Of a stretch of 64,000 nucleotides of DNA, positions 45,421-54,520 are shown piece by piece; the stretch's first letter is position 1; each line of letters begins with the position of its first letter. A model generated the notes under the pieces. It did not search any database and was not told the origin of the DNA. It saw only the letters and a program-made list of their open reading frames with translations. Origin of the DNA: Bin5 sp965242905 (lineage in GTDB: Bacteria > Chloroflexota > Anaerolineae > Caldilineales > Caldilineaceae); assembly GCA_965242905.1 (NCBI GenBank), contig CBDETM010000002.1, positions 1,116,001 through 1,180,000 of the forward strand. The letters run 5' to 3'. The translations under genes and the position numbers were made by a program.

Positions 45421-45752
45421 GTGTAGCGAACGGTATGCGACCCATACATCCCGGCGAGATGCTAGAGGAAGAGTTGGAAGAGCTTGGCATTTCGGCTGAG
45501 GCGCTGGCAAGCGCACTGGCTGTCCCTGGAGACCGTGTCACTGCAATTCTGCACAGAAATTGTGGAATCTCGGCCGACACGGCGCTTCGACTTTCCAGAT
45601 ACTTTGGCACCACGCCCCAACTCTGGTTGAACCTGCAAAAGACCTTTGAACTTCGAGTGGCAGAGATCGAATCAGGTAGTGAGATCGTCGAAAGCGTGAG
45701 GCCGAGAGAGACGACAGGGGCGGCAGGCCCAAGCGCGACTTCGATCACTTGA
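45417..45752 (+). CDS. HigA family antitoxin-like helix-turn-helix protein
   Basis: A 111-residue XRE-type protein with the HigA signature IHPGEMLEEELEELGIS, then RLSRYFGTTPQLWLNLQKTFEL. In HigBA modules the toxin HigB normally precedes it; here the upstream coupled gene encodes a DinB protein and no RelE-like toxin is seen on either strand nearby. It may be an orphan antitoxin or a regulator of its neighbours. Confidence 0.87.
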   Translation: MSVANGMRPIHPGEMLEEELEELGISAEALASALAVPGDRVTAILHRNCGISADTALRLSRYFGTTPQLWLNLQKTFELRVAEIESGSEIVESVRPRETTGAAGPSATSIT

Positions 45753-45798
45753 GAGAGTCAAGGGTACCGCCAGTCCGAATTAAGAGGAGATTCGATTT

Positions 45799-46956
45799 TT
45801 AGCTTGAGTAACTGGCCACCGCTGCCTCGTCAATCTCGACGCCCAGACCCGGTTCCTGGGGCGCGGCGAAGCGGCCGTCCTGCGGGACCGGGTAAGAGCG
45901 GGCGATGGTGCCTTTCCAGGCGAGAGACTCGTGGCCGTGCTCCATGATCTGGAAGTTGGGGATTGCGAGCGAATAGTGAATCGTGGCGGCCACGGACAGG
46001 ATGCCGCCACCGCCCACGTGAGGGGCGATGGGCAGGTTGAAGCTGTCGCAGAGTGCGGAGATGCGCTTGCCTTCGGTGAGGCCGGTGCGGGCGACGTCGG
46101 GCATGGCGACGTCGAAGCCGCGCAGTGCGATCCAGTCGCGCCATTCCCAGACGGTGCGCAGCCACTCGCCGGTGGCCACTTGCATGGAGAGGGCGCGGGC
46201 GATTTCGGCCTGACCGCGGATGTCCTCGGGCTGGCAAGGTGCTTCGAGCCAGCGCACCCCCAGCGCCTCCAACCCTTTCCCCAGTTCAATTGCACCCGAC
46301 ACTTCGCGGGTGCCATGCACATCTACCAGCAGCTCGACTTCAGGCCCAACCGCTTGACGCACGGCTCCTACGACTGCAAGAATCTGCGGATTGGGCATGC
46401 GCAGGTGCAGCTTGAGGGCGCGGTAGCCGGCGGCGAGCAGTGTGTTGGCGCTGGCTACGGCTGCGTCCGGCTCTGTGCCGCCCATGCCGGCGTAGACCTG
46501 CACGTCGCGACGAAAACTCCCGCCGAGAAGCTTGTAGGCCGGTTTTTCCAGAGCTTTTCCCAAGAGGTCGTAGAGGGCCAGATCGACGGCCGCCAGAGCA
46601 TCAACATAGAATCCGGTGATGTGGCCCCGCTCGCGCATGGCGCTGTAGAGACGATACCAGAGAAATTCCACGTCAAAGGGATCCCTGTCAAGCAAAAGGG
46701 GTGCGCACAGTTCCTCCACAATGGCAGCAGTGGCCCGAGGCGCGACCGGCGCTTGCCCCTCTCCCCAGCCTACAAGACCGTCATCAGTCTCCAGGCGCAC
46801 CAGGCAGGTCTCATGGTTGCGCGAGTAGATCGAAGTCCAGGCATCGGCGGCGATTGTATAGTCGCCGTAGGCCTCGACCTGGTCGCTGGCCGCCGCTGAA
46901 CTTTCATTGGCAGGGGGTATTTTGATGGCGAAGGCTTCTATCGAGGAAATGCGCAT
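45799..46956 (-). CDS. Mandelate racemase/muconate lactonizing enzyme family protein
   Basis: A 385-residue enolase-superfamily enzyme. The capping domain starts MRISSIEAFAIKIPP. The barrel has YRALKLHLRMPNP (Lys, KxH-type), LLVDVHGTREV (Asp), RWLEAPCQPED (Glu), VATGEWLRTVW (Glu) and PIAPHVGGGGILSVAA (His), a dehydratase-like pattern. The ATG at 46956 has GGAG upstream; a GTG four codons earlier is possible. It is transcribed away from the RDD gene and has no catabolic partners adjacent. The substrate is unknown. Confidence 0.88.
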   Translation of the reverse strand: MRISSIEAFAIKIPPANESSAAASDQVEAYGDYTIAADAWTSIYSRNHETCLVRLETDDGLVGWGEGQAPVAPRATAAIVEELCAPLLLDRDPFDVEFLWYRLYSAMRERGHITGFYVDALAAVDLALYDLLGKALEKPAYKLLGGSFRRDVQVYAGMGGTEPDAAVASANTLLAAGYRALKLHLRMPNPQILAVVGAVRQAVGPEVELLVDVHGTREVSGAIELGKGLEALGVRWLEAPCQPEDIRGQAEIARALSMQVATGEWLRTVWEWRDWIALRGFDVAMPDVARTGLTEGKRISALCDSFNLPIAPHVGGGGILSVAATIHYSLAIPNFQIMEHGHESLAWKGTIARSYPVPQDGRFAAPQEPGLGVEIDEAAVASYSS

Positions 46957-47099
46957 TGTTGTCTCCACTGGTGGCTTGGCACAGCCGCACCGATTTGCCG
47001 ATGAAAAAAGATTCCGTCATATTATGGCGACCTCTCCTTCAGGTGGGCCTTTGCCCAAGACTATACGGGTTTCTGCATTTGCAGACAAGGAGTGCCCCC

Positions 47100-47651
47100 G
47101 TGGCAACCGACACCAAGCGCCGATACGCGTCAATTTCGAGAAGAGTATTCAGCTACTGCGCAGAGGTCTTTCTGTTATTTGCCGGCTTACTGGTACTGCA
47201 GGGCTTGCTCATCGTGCTGAGACTGAATCCGCTGGTGCAAAGTATGCTGAGCGGGGCCGGTCTGTCTAAAGGCGTCTATCACTTGTGGTTGCTCGGAACG
47301 GTCGACATCCCACTAATCCTCTATTACACTGGAACGCTGGGATCGTCGGCGCGGGCGACGCTTATGATGCGCTGGCTGGGGTTGCGTTTGGAGCCCGTAC
47401 TGGGTGGTCCGGTTGGCTTCAGGCGGGCGCTGGTACGCACGGTGTTTATGCTGATCCCATTTGAAGTGAACCATTTCTTTATGGTTTGGGCCAACTCGCC
47501 CGAAGGAATCCCGAATCAACTTCCACTACAGTACGCAGTTGTAGGAATCCTAATCTTGGCTTACTTGGTGACTGCGGCGCTGTCTCCGAGGGGACAAAGC
47601 ATCCACGACCGGGTAGCAGGAACCGTGGTGGTCAGCACGCGGGAGGCGTAG
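47100..47651 (+). CDS. RDD family membrane protein
   Basis: A 183-residue membrane protein with about four hydrophobic segments. ATLMMRWLGLRLEP and GVGFRRALVR-like spacing (GGPVGFRRALVRTVFMLIPF) match RDD domains, and SPRGQSIHDRVAGTVVV is the typical C-terminal end. I chose GTG 47100 because AAGGAG lies seven bases upstream; the long upstream extension overlaps the divergent gene and is untypical. Function unknown, perhaps ion transport. Confidence 0.8.
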   Translation: MATDTKRRYASISRRVFSYCAEVFLLFAGLLVLQGLLIVLRLNPLVQSMLSGAGLSKGVYHLWLLGTVDIPLILYYTGTLGSSARATLMMRWLGLRLEPVLGGPVGFRRALVRTVFMLIPFEVNHFFMVWANSPEGIPNQLPLQYAVVGILILAYLVTAALSPRGQSIHDRVAGTVVVSTREA

Positions 47652-47682
47652 AACTACCAAATCCGGAGCACATGTTGGATTG

Positions 47683-48091
47683 AGGTGTAGCCCAAGTTTG
47701 GGGTGGGAATAGTCTGGCAGGTTTTGGATTGACGCAGGGGAGGCGCCAGGCCGGACATTGTCGTGGGTTCCGTCAGTTGGAGGGGATGCGAAGGCAGGCA
47801 CTGGGCCGGCACCTACGGGGATTTGATGGGACTGGCGCGACGGGGTTTGGCGAAACCCTTTCGATTGGGCACATGTCACCAATGTCGACACCAGGTCGAC
47901 GAGGCATGTTGTTGGGGGGGGCGTTGCGGGGGCGGAGCCCCCGCACAAGGGAGGGCCGAATAGGCCCGACCGCCCAAGAAATTCAGGAGAGAGCAGCCAC
48001 TTACCTGGCCTTAGATTGGATCTGTGAGCTGGACATGGCTTAGACCTCAACCAAGAAATGTGAAAGTTCGGCCCCACTTTGGGATGCACCC
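47683..48091 (+). mobile_element. MITE-like non-autonomous element, copy 4
   Basis: The left end AGGTGTAGCCC and the right end GGGATGCACCC (48081-48091) are inverted repeats. The flanks TTGGATTG (47675-47682) and TTGGATTG (48093-48100) are an exact 8-bp direct repeat, one base off the right end. The interior resembles copies 1 and 3 but lacks about 60 bp on the left; the hairpin GCGGGGGC-gga-GCCCCCGC is at 47926-47944. No open frame of interest. Confidence 0.7.
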
Positions 48092-48107
48092 TTTGGATTG
48101 GCATTGT

Positions 48108-48136
48108 TTGCCCTTATGCAGACGGTAGGCTATAAT
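48108..48136 (+). promoter_or_regulatory. Sigma70-type promoter for the cox cluster
   Basis: TTGCCC (48108-48113), a 17-bp spacer, then TATAAT (48131-48136), about 200 bp before coxG. It contains GTAGGCTATAAT, shared with the kinase promoter. Confidence 0.75.
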
Positions 48137-48338
48137 CTCGCGCATCATTTCCTGTACGGAATCTCCTAGTCCTCAATGCCGTACGGGGACGCGACTCGCG
48201 GACCCATCGGCATCGGTTCAGCGCCGACTTTGCCACAGTTTGACGGACGGGTTTCTCATTCCACTCGCATTTCAGATCCTCTAACAATGCGCTTGTTCAC
48301 TTACTTGAAATCGAAAGCAAGAAAGAGCACTGACTAAC

Positions 48339-49079
48339 ATGGTCAAATTGGCGGGCACACACAGTTTTGACGCTCCCAAGAGCGAAGTGTGGGAAGCGTT
48401 GCTGGATCCCGATGTGCTTTCGCGGATCCTGCCTGGCTGCAAACGGTTGGACAAGACTGCGGACAATGAATTCAGCGGCGAGATCAGCATTCGCGTGGGG
48501 CCTGTACAGGGCAGTTTCAACGGCAAGGTCACGTTGGATGAGATCGATCCTCCCAATGGGTACCGGATGGAGATCGCGGGCCAGGGACGGCCCGGTTATG
48601 TCAAAGGCGTGGGCACATTGCGTCTCGAAGGCGACGGCCCGACAACGCTTCACTATGACGGCGACGCACAGTTGAGCGGGCGTATCGCCAGTGTGGGACA
48701 GCGTCTGGTCGACAGCACGGCGCGTTCGCTGACCCGCCAGGGACTGCAGTCGCTCGAGAATATCATTGCCGCACGGCTTCAGCCTGCGGAGCCCGAAGCG
48801 ACAGCCCCTTCGAACGGCACGGAAGCGGCCTCGGAGTCGAGTGCCACCGCCGGCGCGCCCAGTCCGGCACCCCCGGCAAGTTCCGCCGGTGCAACTGCAC
48901 AACCAGAAGTGGCAACGCCCTCGACAATGGAAGTGGGTATCAACGTGGCCAGAGACGTAGCCGCTGACCTTGCCAAGGAGGTTCAGAACAATGGCAACGC
49001 GCGCAAGGTTCTCTACATCCTGGCCGGTTTCGCCGCCTTAGTATGGATGTGGCGGCAACTATTCGGCAAAGCCAAATAG
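48339..49079 (+). CDS. coxG: CoxG-like SRPBCC (carbon monoxide dehydrogenase subunit G) protein
   Basis: A 246-residue protein. The SRPBCC/CoxG fold covers about residues 1-145 (FDAPKSEVWEALLDPDVLSR, LPGCKRLDK, GYRMEIAGQGRPGYVKG). A Pro/Ala/Thr-rich linker follows (150-205). The C terminus has one membrane helix (KVLYILAGFAALVWMW). Known CoxG recruits the enzyme to the membrane; the tail here fits that. It is the first gene of the cluster. Confidence 0.87.
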   Translation: MVKLAGTHSFDAPKSEVWEALLDPDVLSRILPGCKRLDKTADNEFSGEISIRVGPVQGSFNGKVTLDEIDPPNGYRMEIAGQGRPGYVKGVGTLRLEGDGPTTLHYDGDAQLSGRIASVGQRLVDSTARSLTRQGLQSLENIIAARLQPAEPEATAPSNGTEAASESSATAGAPSPAPPASSAGATAQPEVATPSTMEVGINVARDVAADLAKEVQNNGNARKVLYILAGFAALVWMWRQLFGKAK

Positions 49080-49118
49080 ATCGGATTTCTTCAGAGCTCT
49101 AAAAGAGGAGGAAGCTCT

Positions 49119-49586
49119 ATGGGTATATCCATCGAACTGGATGTCAATGGCGCAAGCGTCAGCAAGGAAGTTGAGCCAAGGCTGCTTCTTGCGCATCTCC
49201 TGCGCGAAGAACTGGGCCTGACGGGCACGAAGATTGGCTGTGACACGAGCCAGTGCGGCTCTTGCACGATCCTGCTCGACGGGCAGGCGGTCAAGTCATG
49301 CACCGTACTGGCGGTCCAGGCAGACGGCAGCGAGATCACCACGATCGAGGGTCTGGCCAACGGGGAATATCATCCAGTGCAGCAGGCCTTCTGGGACAAC
49401 CACGGGCTGCAATGCGGTTTCTGCACACCGGGCATGATTATTTCCTGCGTCGATCTGCTGAGCACGAACCCGCAGCCGAGCGAAGACGAGATTCGCCACG
49501 GGCTGGAGGGGAATCTGTGCCGCTGTACCGGTTATCATAATATCGTGCGTGCGGTGCAGGATGCCGCCGAGACGATGAACGGCTAA
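49119..49586 (+). CDS. coxS: Molybdenum hydroxylase iron-sulfur subunit (CoxS-like)
   Basis: A 155-residue electron-transfer subunit with two [2Fe-2S] clusters. The plant-ferredoxin-type ligands lie in CDTSQCGSCTILLDG plus VKSCTVLA; the helical domain ligands are CGFCTPGMI and GNLCRCTGYHNIVRAV. AGAGGAGGAAG precedes the ATG. It is 15 bp upstream of the large subunit. Confidence 0.93.
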   Translation: MGISIELDVNGASVSKEVEPRLLLAHLLREELGLTGTKIGCDTSQCGSCTILLDGQAVKSCTVLAVQADGSEITTIEGLANGEYHPVQQAFWDNHGLQCGFCTPGMIISCVDLLSTNPQPSEDEIRHGLEGNLCRCTGYHNIVRAVQDAAETMNG

Positions 49587-49601
49587 AGGAGGAACTGGAA
49601 T

Positions 49602-51959
49602 ATGGCAGGTGAAAGCAATGGTGCGGGTGTATTCGGTTCATCCATCCGCCGACGAGAGGACCCTGAGCTGATTACCGGACGGGCGAAGTACACGGACGAT
49701 CTGCAGCTGCCTAACACGGCCCACTGCACGATTTTGCGCAGCGACTATGCCCACGCAAAGATTAACAGCATCGACGCCAGCGAAGCCGAGGCCTTGGACG
49801 GCGTAATTGCCGTCTACACGGCCTCGGATATTGCCGATAGTGGTGTCCCGGGCGGCATCCCTGTCGGCTGGCTGCTTCCGGATATGGTAATCCCCGAACA
49901 TTTTATGCTGGCGAAGGACACGACGCGCTATGTCGGTGACGGCGTGGCAATCGTGGTCGCCGAGGACCAGTACACGGCGCATGACGCGCTCGATCTGATT
50001 TACGTGGACTACGATCCGCGCGACGGTGTTGCCGATCCGAAGAAGGCGACGGAAGAAGGGGCGCCGCTCGTACATGATGAGGCGCCGAACAACATCGCCT
50101 TTGACTGGGAGATTGGCGACAAGGAGAGTACCGACGGCGCATTTGCCAATGCTGCACACGTCGCCAGCCTGGACATCGTCAACAACCGCCTGATTCCGAA
50201 TGCGATGGAGCCGCGCGCCGCGCTGGCAGACTACAACAACATCACGGGCGAGTTGACTCTCTACATGACGACCCAGAATCCTCACATCCACCGGTTGCTG
50301 ATGAGTCTGGCCTCGCTTGGCTTGCCGGAGCACAAAATCCGGGTAATTGCGCCGGAGGTTGGGGGTGGTTTCGGCAGCAAGATTCATCACTACGCAGATG
50401 AGGCGATTGCGGCATGGGCGTCGATGCAGTTGGGGCGGCCTGTCAAATGGACGGCAACGCGCACCGAGACCTACCTGACCGATGCGCACGGCCGCGACCA
50501 CGTGACGCACGCCGAGATGGCCATTGACGCGAACGGAAAGTTCACCGGCCTGCGGGTCGACACCTACGCGGCGATGGGCGCCTATCTGTCCACTTTTGCG
50601 CCGGCGGTACCAACTTATCTCTACGGCACCCTGATGTCGGGCGAATATGATCTGCCGGCAATTCACTGCCACGTTTACGGTGTGTTCACGCATACCGTCC
50701 CCGTCGACGCATACCGCGGCGCGGGCCGGCCTGAAGCTACTTTCGTTGTAGAGCGATTGGTGGACGAAGCGGCGCGTGTCACCGGCCTTGATCCGGCCGA
50801 GATTCGCCGACGCAATTTTGTTGCCCCGGACAACTTCCCATTCCAGACGCAGGTTGCGCTTGCGTATGACAGCGGCAACTATGAAGGCGCGCTGGACAAG
50901 GCGCTGGAGGCGATTGGATACGACGACTTCCGCAAGGAGCAGGCTGCTCTGAGAGAACAGGGCAGATACGTAGGCATCGGCCTTTCAACCTACATCGAGG
51001 CTTGCGGCCTTGCGCCGTCGGCTGTTGTCGGATCGCTGGGCGCCCAGGCAGGCCAGTGGGAGAGCGCGGTCGTGCGCGTGCACGCCACCGGCAAGGTCAC
51101 TGTGTACAGCGGCTGCTCGGGCCACGGTCAGGGTCATGAGACCACCTATGCGCAGATTGTTGCCAGCGCATTGGGGGTACCCTACGAAGATATCGACGTC
51201 ATCGAGGGCGACTCCGGCGTCATGCCTCACGGTTGGGGCACGTACGGCAGCCGCAGCGCGGCGACTGGCGGCAGCGCTATAGCTTCTGCGGCCGAGAAGG
51301 TCGTTGACAAGGCGCGGACGATTGCGGCCCACTTGCTGGAGGCGGCCGAGGAGGACCTGGAGTTTGAAGATGGGAACTTCTTCGTAAAGGGTTCCCCGGA
51401 CCAGGCGCAGTCGCTGCCCGACGTAGCGTTGCAGGCGTACCTCGCTCACAACCTGCCCAAGGGTATCGAGCCGGCGCTGGAGGCGACCAGCTTCTACGAT
51501 CCTGAGAACTTCGTGTTCCCGTTCGGCACGCACATCGCGGTCGTCGAGGTCTGCGCCAACACGGGTCAGGTTGATCTGCAGCGCTATCTGGCGGTTGACG
51601 ACGTGGGCAACGTCATCAATCCAATGATTGTGGATGGACAGGTACACGGAGGCATTGCGCAGGGCGTGGGGCAGTCACTCTATGAGACGGCCGTATACGA
51701 CGAAGGCGCCAACTTGCTGAGCGGTACGATGCTCGACTATGCGGTACCCAAGGCCCACTTCCTGCCCTCTTTCGAAACCGACCGTACGGTGACCCCTTGC
51801 CCGCATAACCCGCTTGGCGTCAAGGGTGTTGGAGAGGCGGGCACAATCGCGTCGCCGGCAGCGGTAGTGAACGCCGTGGTCGATGCGCTGTCGCCCTTCG
51901 GCGTGAACCACATCGACATGCCGGTGACATCGGAGAAGGTCTGGAACGCAATGAACTAG
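49602..51959 (+). CDS. coxL: Molybdopterin-binding large subunit, form II CO dehydrogenase/aldehyde oxidase-like
   Basis: A 785-residue catalytic subunit of the xanthine oxidase family. The active-site loop reads AYRGAGRPEATF (about 371-382), the form II signature, not the AYXCSFR loop of true form I CO dehydrogenases. The Mo-site regions GGGFGSKIHHYADE and SGCSGHGQGHETT, and the catalytic Glu in GVGEAGTIASPAAV (about 745), are intact. Actual substrate may be an aldehyde, purine or other heterocycle; CO oxidation by form II is disputed. Confidence 0.92.
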   Translation: MAGESNGAGVFGSSIRRREDPELITGRAKYTDDLQLPNTAHCTILRSDYAHAKINSIDASEAEALDGVIAVYTASDIADSGVPGGIPVGWLLPDMVIPEHFMLAKDTTRYVGDGVAIVVAEDQYTAHDALDLIYVDYDPRDGVADPKKATEEGAPLVHDEAPNNIAFDWEIGDKESTDGAFANAAHVASLDIVNNRLIPNAMEPRAALADYNNITGELTLYMTTQNPHIHRLLMSLASLGLPEHKIRVIAPEVGGGFGSKIHHYADEAIAAWASMQLGRPVKWTATRTETYLTDAHGRDHVTHAEMAIDANGKFTGLRVDTYAAMGAYLSTFAPAVPTYLYGTLMSGEYDLPAIHCHVYGVFTHTVPVDAYRGAGRPEATFVVERLVDEAARVTGLDPAEIRRRNFVAPDNFPFQTQVALAYDSGNYEGALDKALEAIGYDDFRKEQAALREQGRYVGIGLSTYIEACGLAPSAVVGSLGAQAGQWESAVVRVHATGKVTVYSGCSGHGQGHETTYAQIVASALGVPYEDIDVIEGDSGVMPHGWGTYGSRSAATGGSAIASAAEKVVDKARTIAAHLLEAAEEDLEFEDGNFFVKGSPDQAQSLPDVALQAYLAHNLPKGIEPALEATSFYDPENFVFPFGTHIAVVEVCANTGQVDLQRYLAVDDVGNVINPMIVDGQVHGGIAQGVGQSLYETAVYDEGANLLSGTMLDYAVPKAHFLPSFETDRTVTPCPHNPLGVKGVGEAGTIASPAAVVNAVVDALSPFGVNHIDMPVTSEKVWNAMN

Positions 51960-52047
51960 CTTCTGTTTCTTCGTCGTCGGTTCCTGCGTTCACCGCAGCG
52001 ATTGGCTTAGAACGAAGAACTTGAAGCGCACAACGGGAGTAAAACGA

Positions 52048-52905
52048 ATGTACCCATCTAAATTCGATTACCATCGCCCGTCATCCGTTCAGGAGGCGGT
52101 TCAGATCCTTTCCGACAATCCGGACGCCAAAGTCCTGGCGGGCGGTCACAGTTTGATTCCTGTGATGAAGCTCAGGCTGGCGGCGCCAGCTGCGCTGGTC
52201 GATATCGGGCGCATCGATGCGTTGCAGGGCATCAGCCGGTCCAACGGCAGTATCCGCATCGGCGCGTGTGTCACCTACAATGAGATTGCCAATTCGGCTG
52301 ATGTGCAGGCGGCGGCACCGTTGCTGGCGGAAGCGGCGGGGCAGATAGGCGACCGCCAGGTACGGTACCGCGGGACGATTGGCGGCAACCTCTCTCATGC
52401 CGATCCGGCTTCGGACCTTCCGGCGGCGGCGCTGGCGCTGGGCGCGACACTGCATGTGACGGGAGCCGGGGGCAGCCGTTCGGTCAGTGCGTCCGATTTC
52501 TTTGTCGATCTGATGATGACCGCATTACAACCGGATGAGATCCTCACCGAGGTCGAAATACCTGCTACGGCAGCGGGAACCGGTTCGGCATATGTGAAGT
52601 TCGAGCATCCGGCGTCCGGCTATGCGCTGTGCGGCGCGGCGGCCCTGGTTTCGCGAGGGGACGGGGGCAGTTGCACGGGGGCCAGCCTCTGCTTCAACGG
52701 CGTTTCGTCCACCGCAGTTTCGGCGAGCGCGGTCGCGTCAAGTCTGGTCGGTTCGGATCTCAGCGACGATGCAATTGTGAGCGCTGTCAGCGGTCTGTCG
52801 ATTCCCGATGCTACGGGTGATATGTTCGCCTCGGCCGGTTACCGCCAGGAATTGGCCAAGTCAATAGGCATTCAAGCATTGCTCACGGCCAGAGACAGAG
52901 CTTAA
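52048..52905 (+). CDS. coxM: FAD-binding medium subunit (CoxM-like)
   Basis: A 285-residue flavoprotein subunit. FAD loops are LAGGHSLIPVMKLRLAAP (about 32-49) and TIGGNLSHADPASDLPAAAL (about 110-129), both typical of CoxM. ATG 52048 has GGGAG eight bases upstream, while the upstream TTG lacks one. It completes the S-L-M heterotrimer. Confidence 0.92.
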   Translation: MYPSKFDYHRPSSVQEAVQILSDNPDAKVLAGGHSLIPVMKLRLAAPAALVDIGRIDALQGISRSNGSIRIGACVTYNEIANSADVQAAAPLLAEAAGQIGDRQVRYRGTIGGNLSHADPASDLPAAALALGATLHVTGAGGSRSVSASDFFVDLMMTALQPDEILTEVEIPATAAGTGSAYVKFEHPASGYALCGAAALVSRGDGGSCTGASLCFNGVSSTAVSASAVASSLVGSDLSDDAIVSAVSGLSIPDATGDMFASAGYRQELAKSIGIQALLTARDRA

Positions 52906-52928
52906 GGACGAGTAGTGAGAAACGGAGA

Positions 52929-53540
52929 GTGAGGACTGAAAGCCTTGGAGCGGGAACGGAAGGAAGTTCTCGCTCCTCTTACTCTTCTTCACAACCTCTT
53001 CGTCTGGTCGTAATCGGTGTCAGCGGCTCCGGAAAGACGACGCTGGCGCGGCAGTTAGCGCAGAATCTATCTCTGCCTCACGTAGAGCTTGACGCGCTTT
53101 ACTGGGAAGAGAAGTGGCAGCCGGCCTCAAGGCCGGTTTTCCGCGGGCGGGTGCAAGCTGCGACGGAAGAAGAGGCCTGGGTCGTTGACGGCAACTATAG
53201 CCAGAGCCGGGACATCGTCTGGAGCCGTGCCACGGATCTTGTCTGGTTGGACTACGGCTTGATCCCGGTGATGTGCCGGGTAACCTGGCGGACGGCTCGG
53301 CGGTTTTTTTCGCAACAGGAGTTGTGGAACGGCAATCGCGAATCTTTCCGCAATATTTTTGGCCGAAACAGTATCGTATGGTATGCGTTTACGAGCCATC
53401 GCCGCCATCGTAGGAAATATCTTACACTTCTGGACGGCGAGGAGTTCAAACACATGAACGTGTACCGGTTCAACAGGCCGCAGGAAGCCTCACGCTGGCT
53501 GCAGTCATTACTTCAACCCAATACAGCGGCGCCCCAATGA
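52929..53540 (+). CDS. P-loop nucleotide kinase-like protein
   Basis: A 203-residue adenylate-kinase-like (FlaR/topology-modulation type) protein. The Walker A is GVSGSGKTTLARQLA (about 35-42), followed by LDALYWEEKWQP and the VDGNYSQSRDIVWSRATDLVWLD segment. Its stop overlaps the start of the MoxR gene by 4 bp, so it is translated as part of the cox operon. Its role in molybdenum-enzyme maturation is not known. Confidence 0.82.
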   Translation: MRTESLGAGTEGSSRSSYSSSQPLRLVVIGVSGSGKTTLARQLAQNLSLPHVELDALYWEEKWQPASRPVFRGRVQAATEEEAWVVDGNYSQSRDIVWSRATDLVWLDYGLIPVMCRVTWRTARRFFSQQELWNGNRESFRNIFGRNSIVWYAFTSHRRHRRKYLTLLDGEEFKHMNVYRFNRPQEASRWLQSLLQPNTAAPQ

Positions 53541-54520
53541 CCACTCCGAATCAGTTGCCCTCCGTTCAATCCGTCGCCGAAGCCCTGCGAACGAAAGCGT
53601 ATATAGCGGACCACAGCCTGGCGACGGCTATCTTCCTTGCACTCAAATTGAAGCGCCCCCTGTTCCTGGAGGGGGAGGCCGGCGTCGGCAAGACGGAAGT
53701 GGCGAAGATTTTGTCGCAGATGCTCGACACGCGGCTTATCCGGCTCCAGTGTTACGAGGGGCTGGATGTGAGCACGGCGGTGTATGAATGGAACTACGCG
53801 CGCCAGATGCTTCAGATCCGGTTGTTGGAAGCGACTGAACAGGGCTCAAGTCCGCCGGAGCATTCCGATGAAGCGGCCGGCAGGGAGTTGCGAGAGGCGG
53901 TGATCCAGGACCTGTTCAGCGACACGTTTCTGCTGCGGCGTCCGCTTCTGCAAGCGATAGACAGCCGCGGACAACAGAACGGGAAGGCACCGATTCTGCT
54001 GATCGATGAACTTGACCGAGCCGACGAGGAGTTCGAAGCTTTTTTGCTGGAGGTCTTGAGCGACTTTCAGATTACCATACCGGAGATTGGTACGATCCAG
54101 GCGCCGACGCCGCCGGTGGTGGTCATTACATCCAATCGTACGCGCGAGATTCACGACGCGTTGAAGCGCCGCTGCCTCTACCACTGGATCGACTACCCCA
54201 GCTTCGAAAAGGAGTATGCGATCCTGCACGCAAAGGCTCCGCACGCTTCTGAGAAACTGTCGCGAGAGGTCGTTGGCTTTGTGCAGGAGTTGCGGCGCGG
54301 GGAGCTTTACAAGTTCCCGGGCGTCGCCGAGACACTGGACTGGATGAATGCTCTCACCGCGCTCGATCAGGAGGAACTCACTGAGAACGTGGTGGACGAA
54401 ACGCTGGGTGTGCTTCTCAAGTACCGGGATGATATTGAAAAGGTGCAGGGACAGACCGTCCGCGAAATCGTACAGGTGTTACGGAGCCAGGACACCGCAC
54501 TGGCATCGCGCGATGAGTGA
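53537..54520 (+). CDS. coxD: MoxR-type AAA+ ATPase (CoxD-like)
   Basis: A 327-residue AAA+ ATPase. Walker A is GEAGVGKTEVAK and Walker B LLIDELDRADEEFEAFLLE, with sensor 1 in VVITSNRTREIHDALKRRC. Coupled by overlaps to both neighbours. In cox clusters this ATPase works with the CoxE VWA protein to assemble the active-site sulphur or metal. Confidence 0.92.
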   Translation: MTTPNQLPSVQSVAEALRTKAYIADHSLATAIFLALKLKRPLFLEGEAGVGKTEVAKILSQMLDTRLIRLQCYEGLDVSTAVYEWNYARQMLQIRLLEATEQGSSPPEHSDEAAGRELREAVIQDLFSDTFLLRRPLLQAIDSRGQQNGKAPILLIDELDRADEEFEAFLLEVLSDFQITIPEIGTIQAPTPPVVVITSNRTREIHDALKRRCLYHWIDYPSFEKEYAILHAKAPHASEKLSREVVGFVQELRRGELYKFPGVAETLDWMNALTALDQEELTENVVDETLGVLLKYRDDIEKVQGQTVREIVQVLRSQDTALASRDE

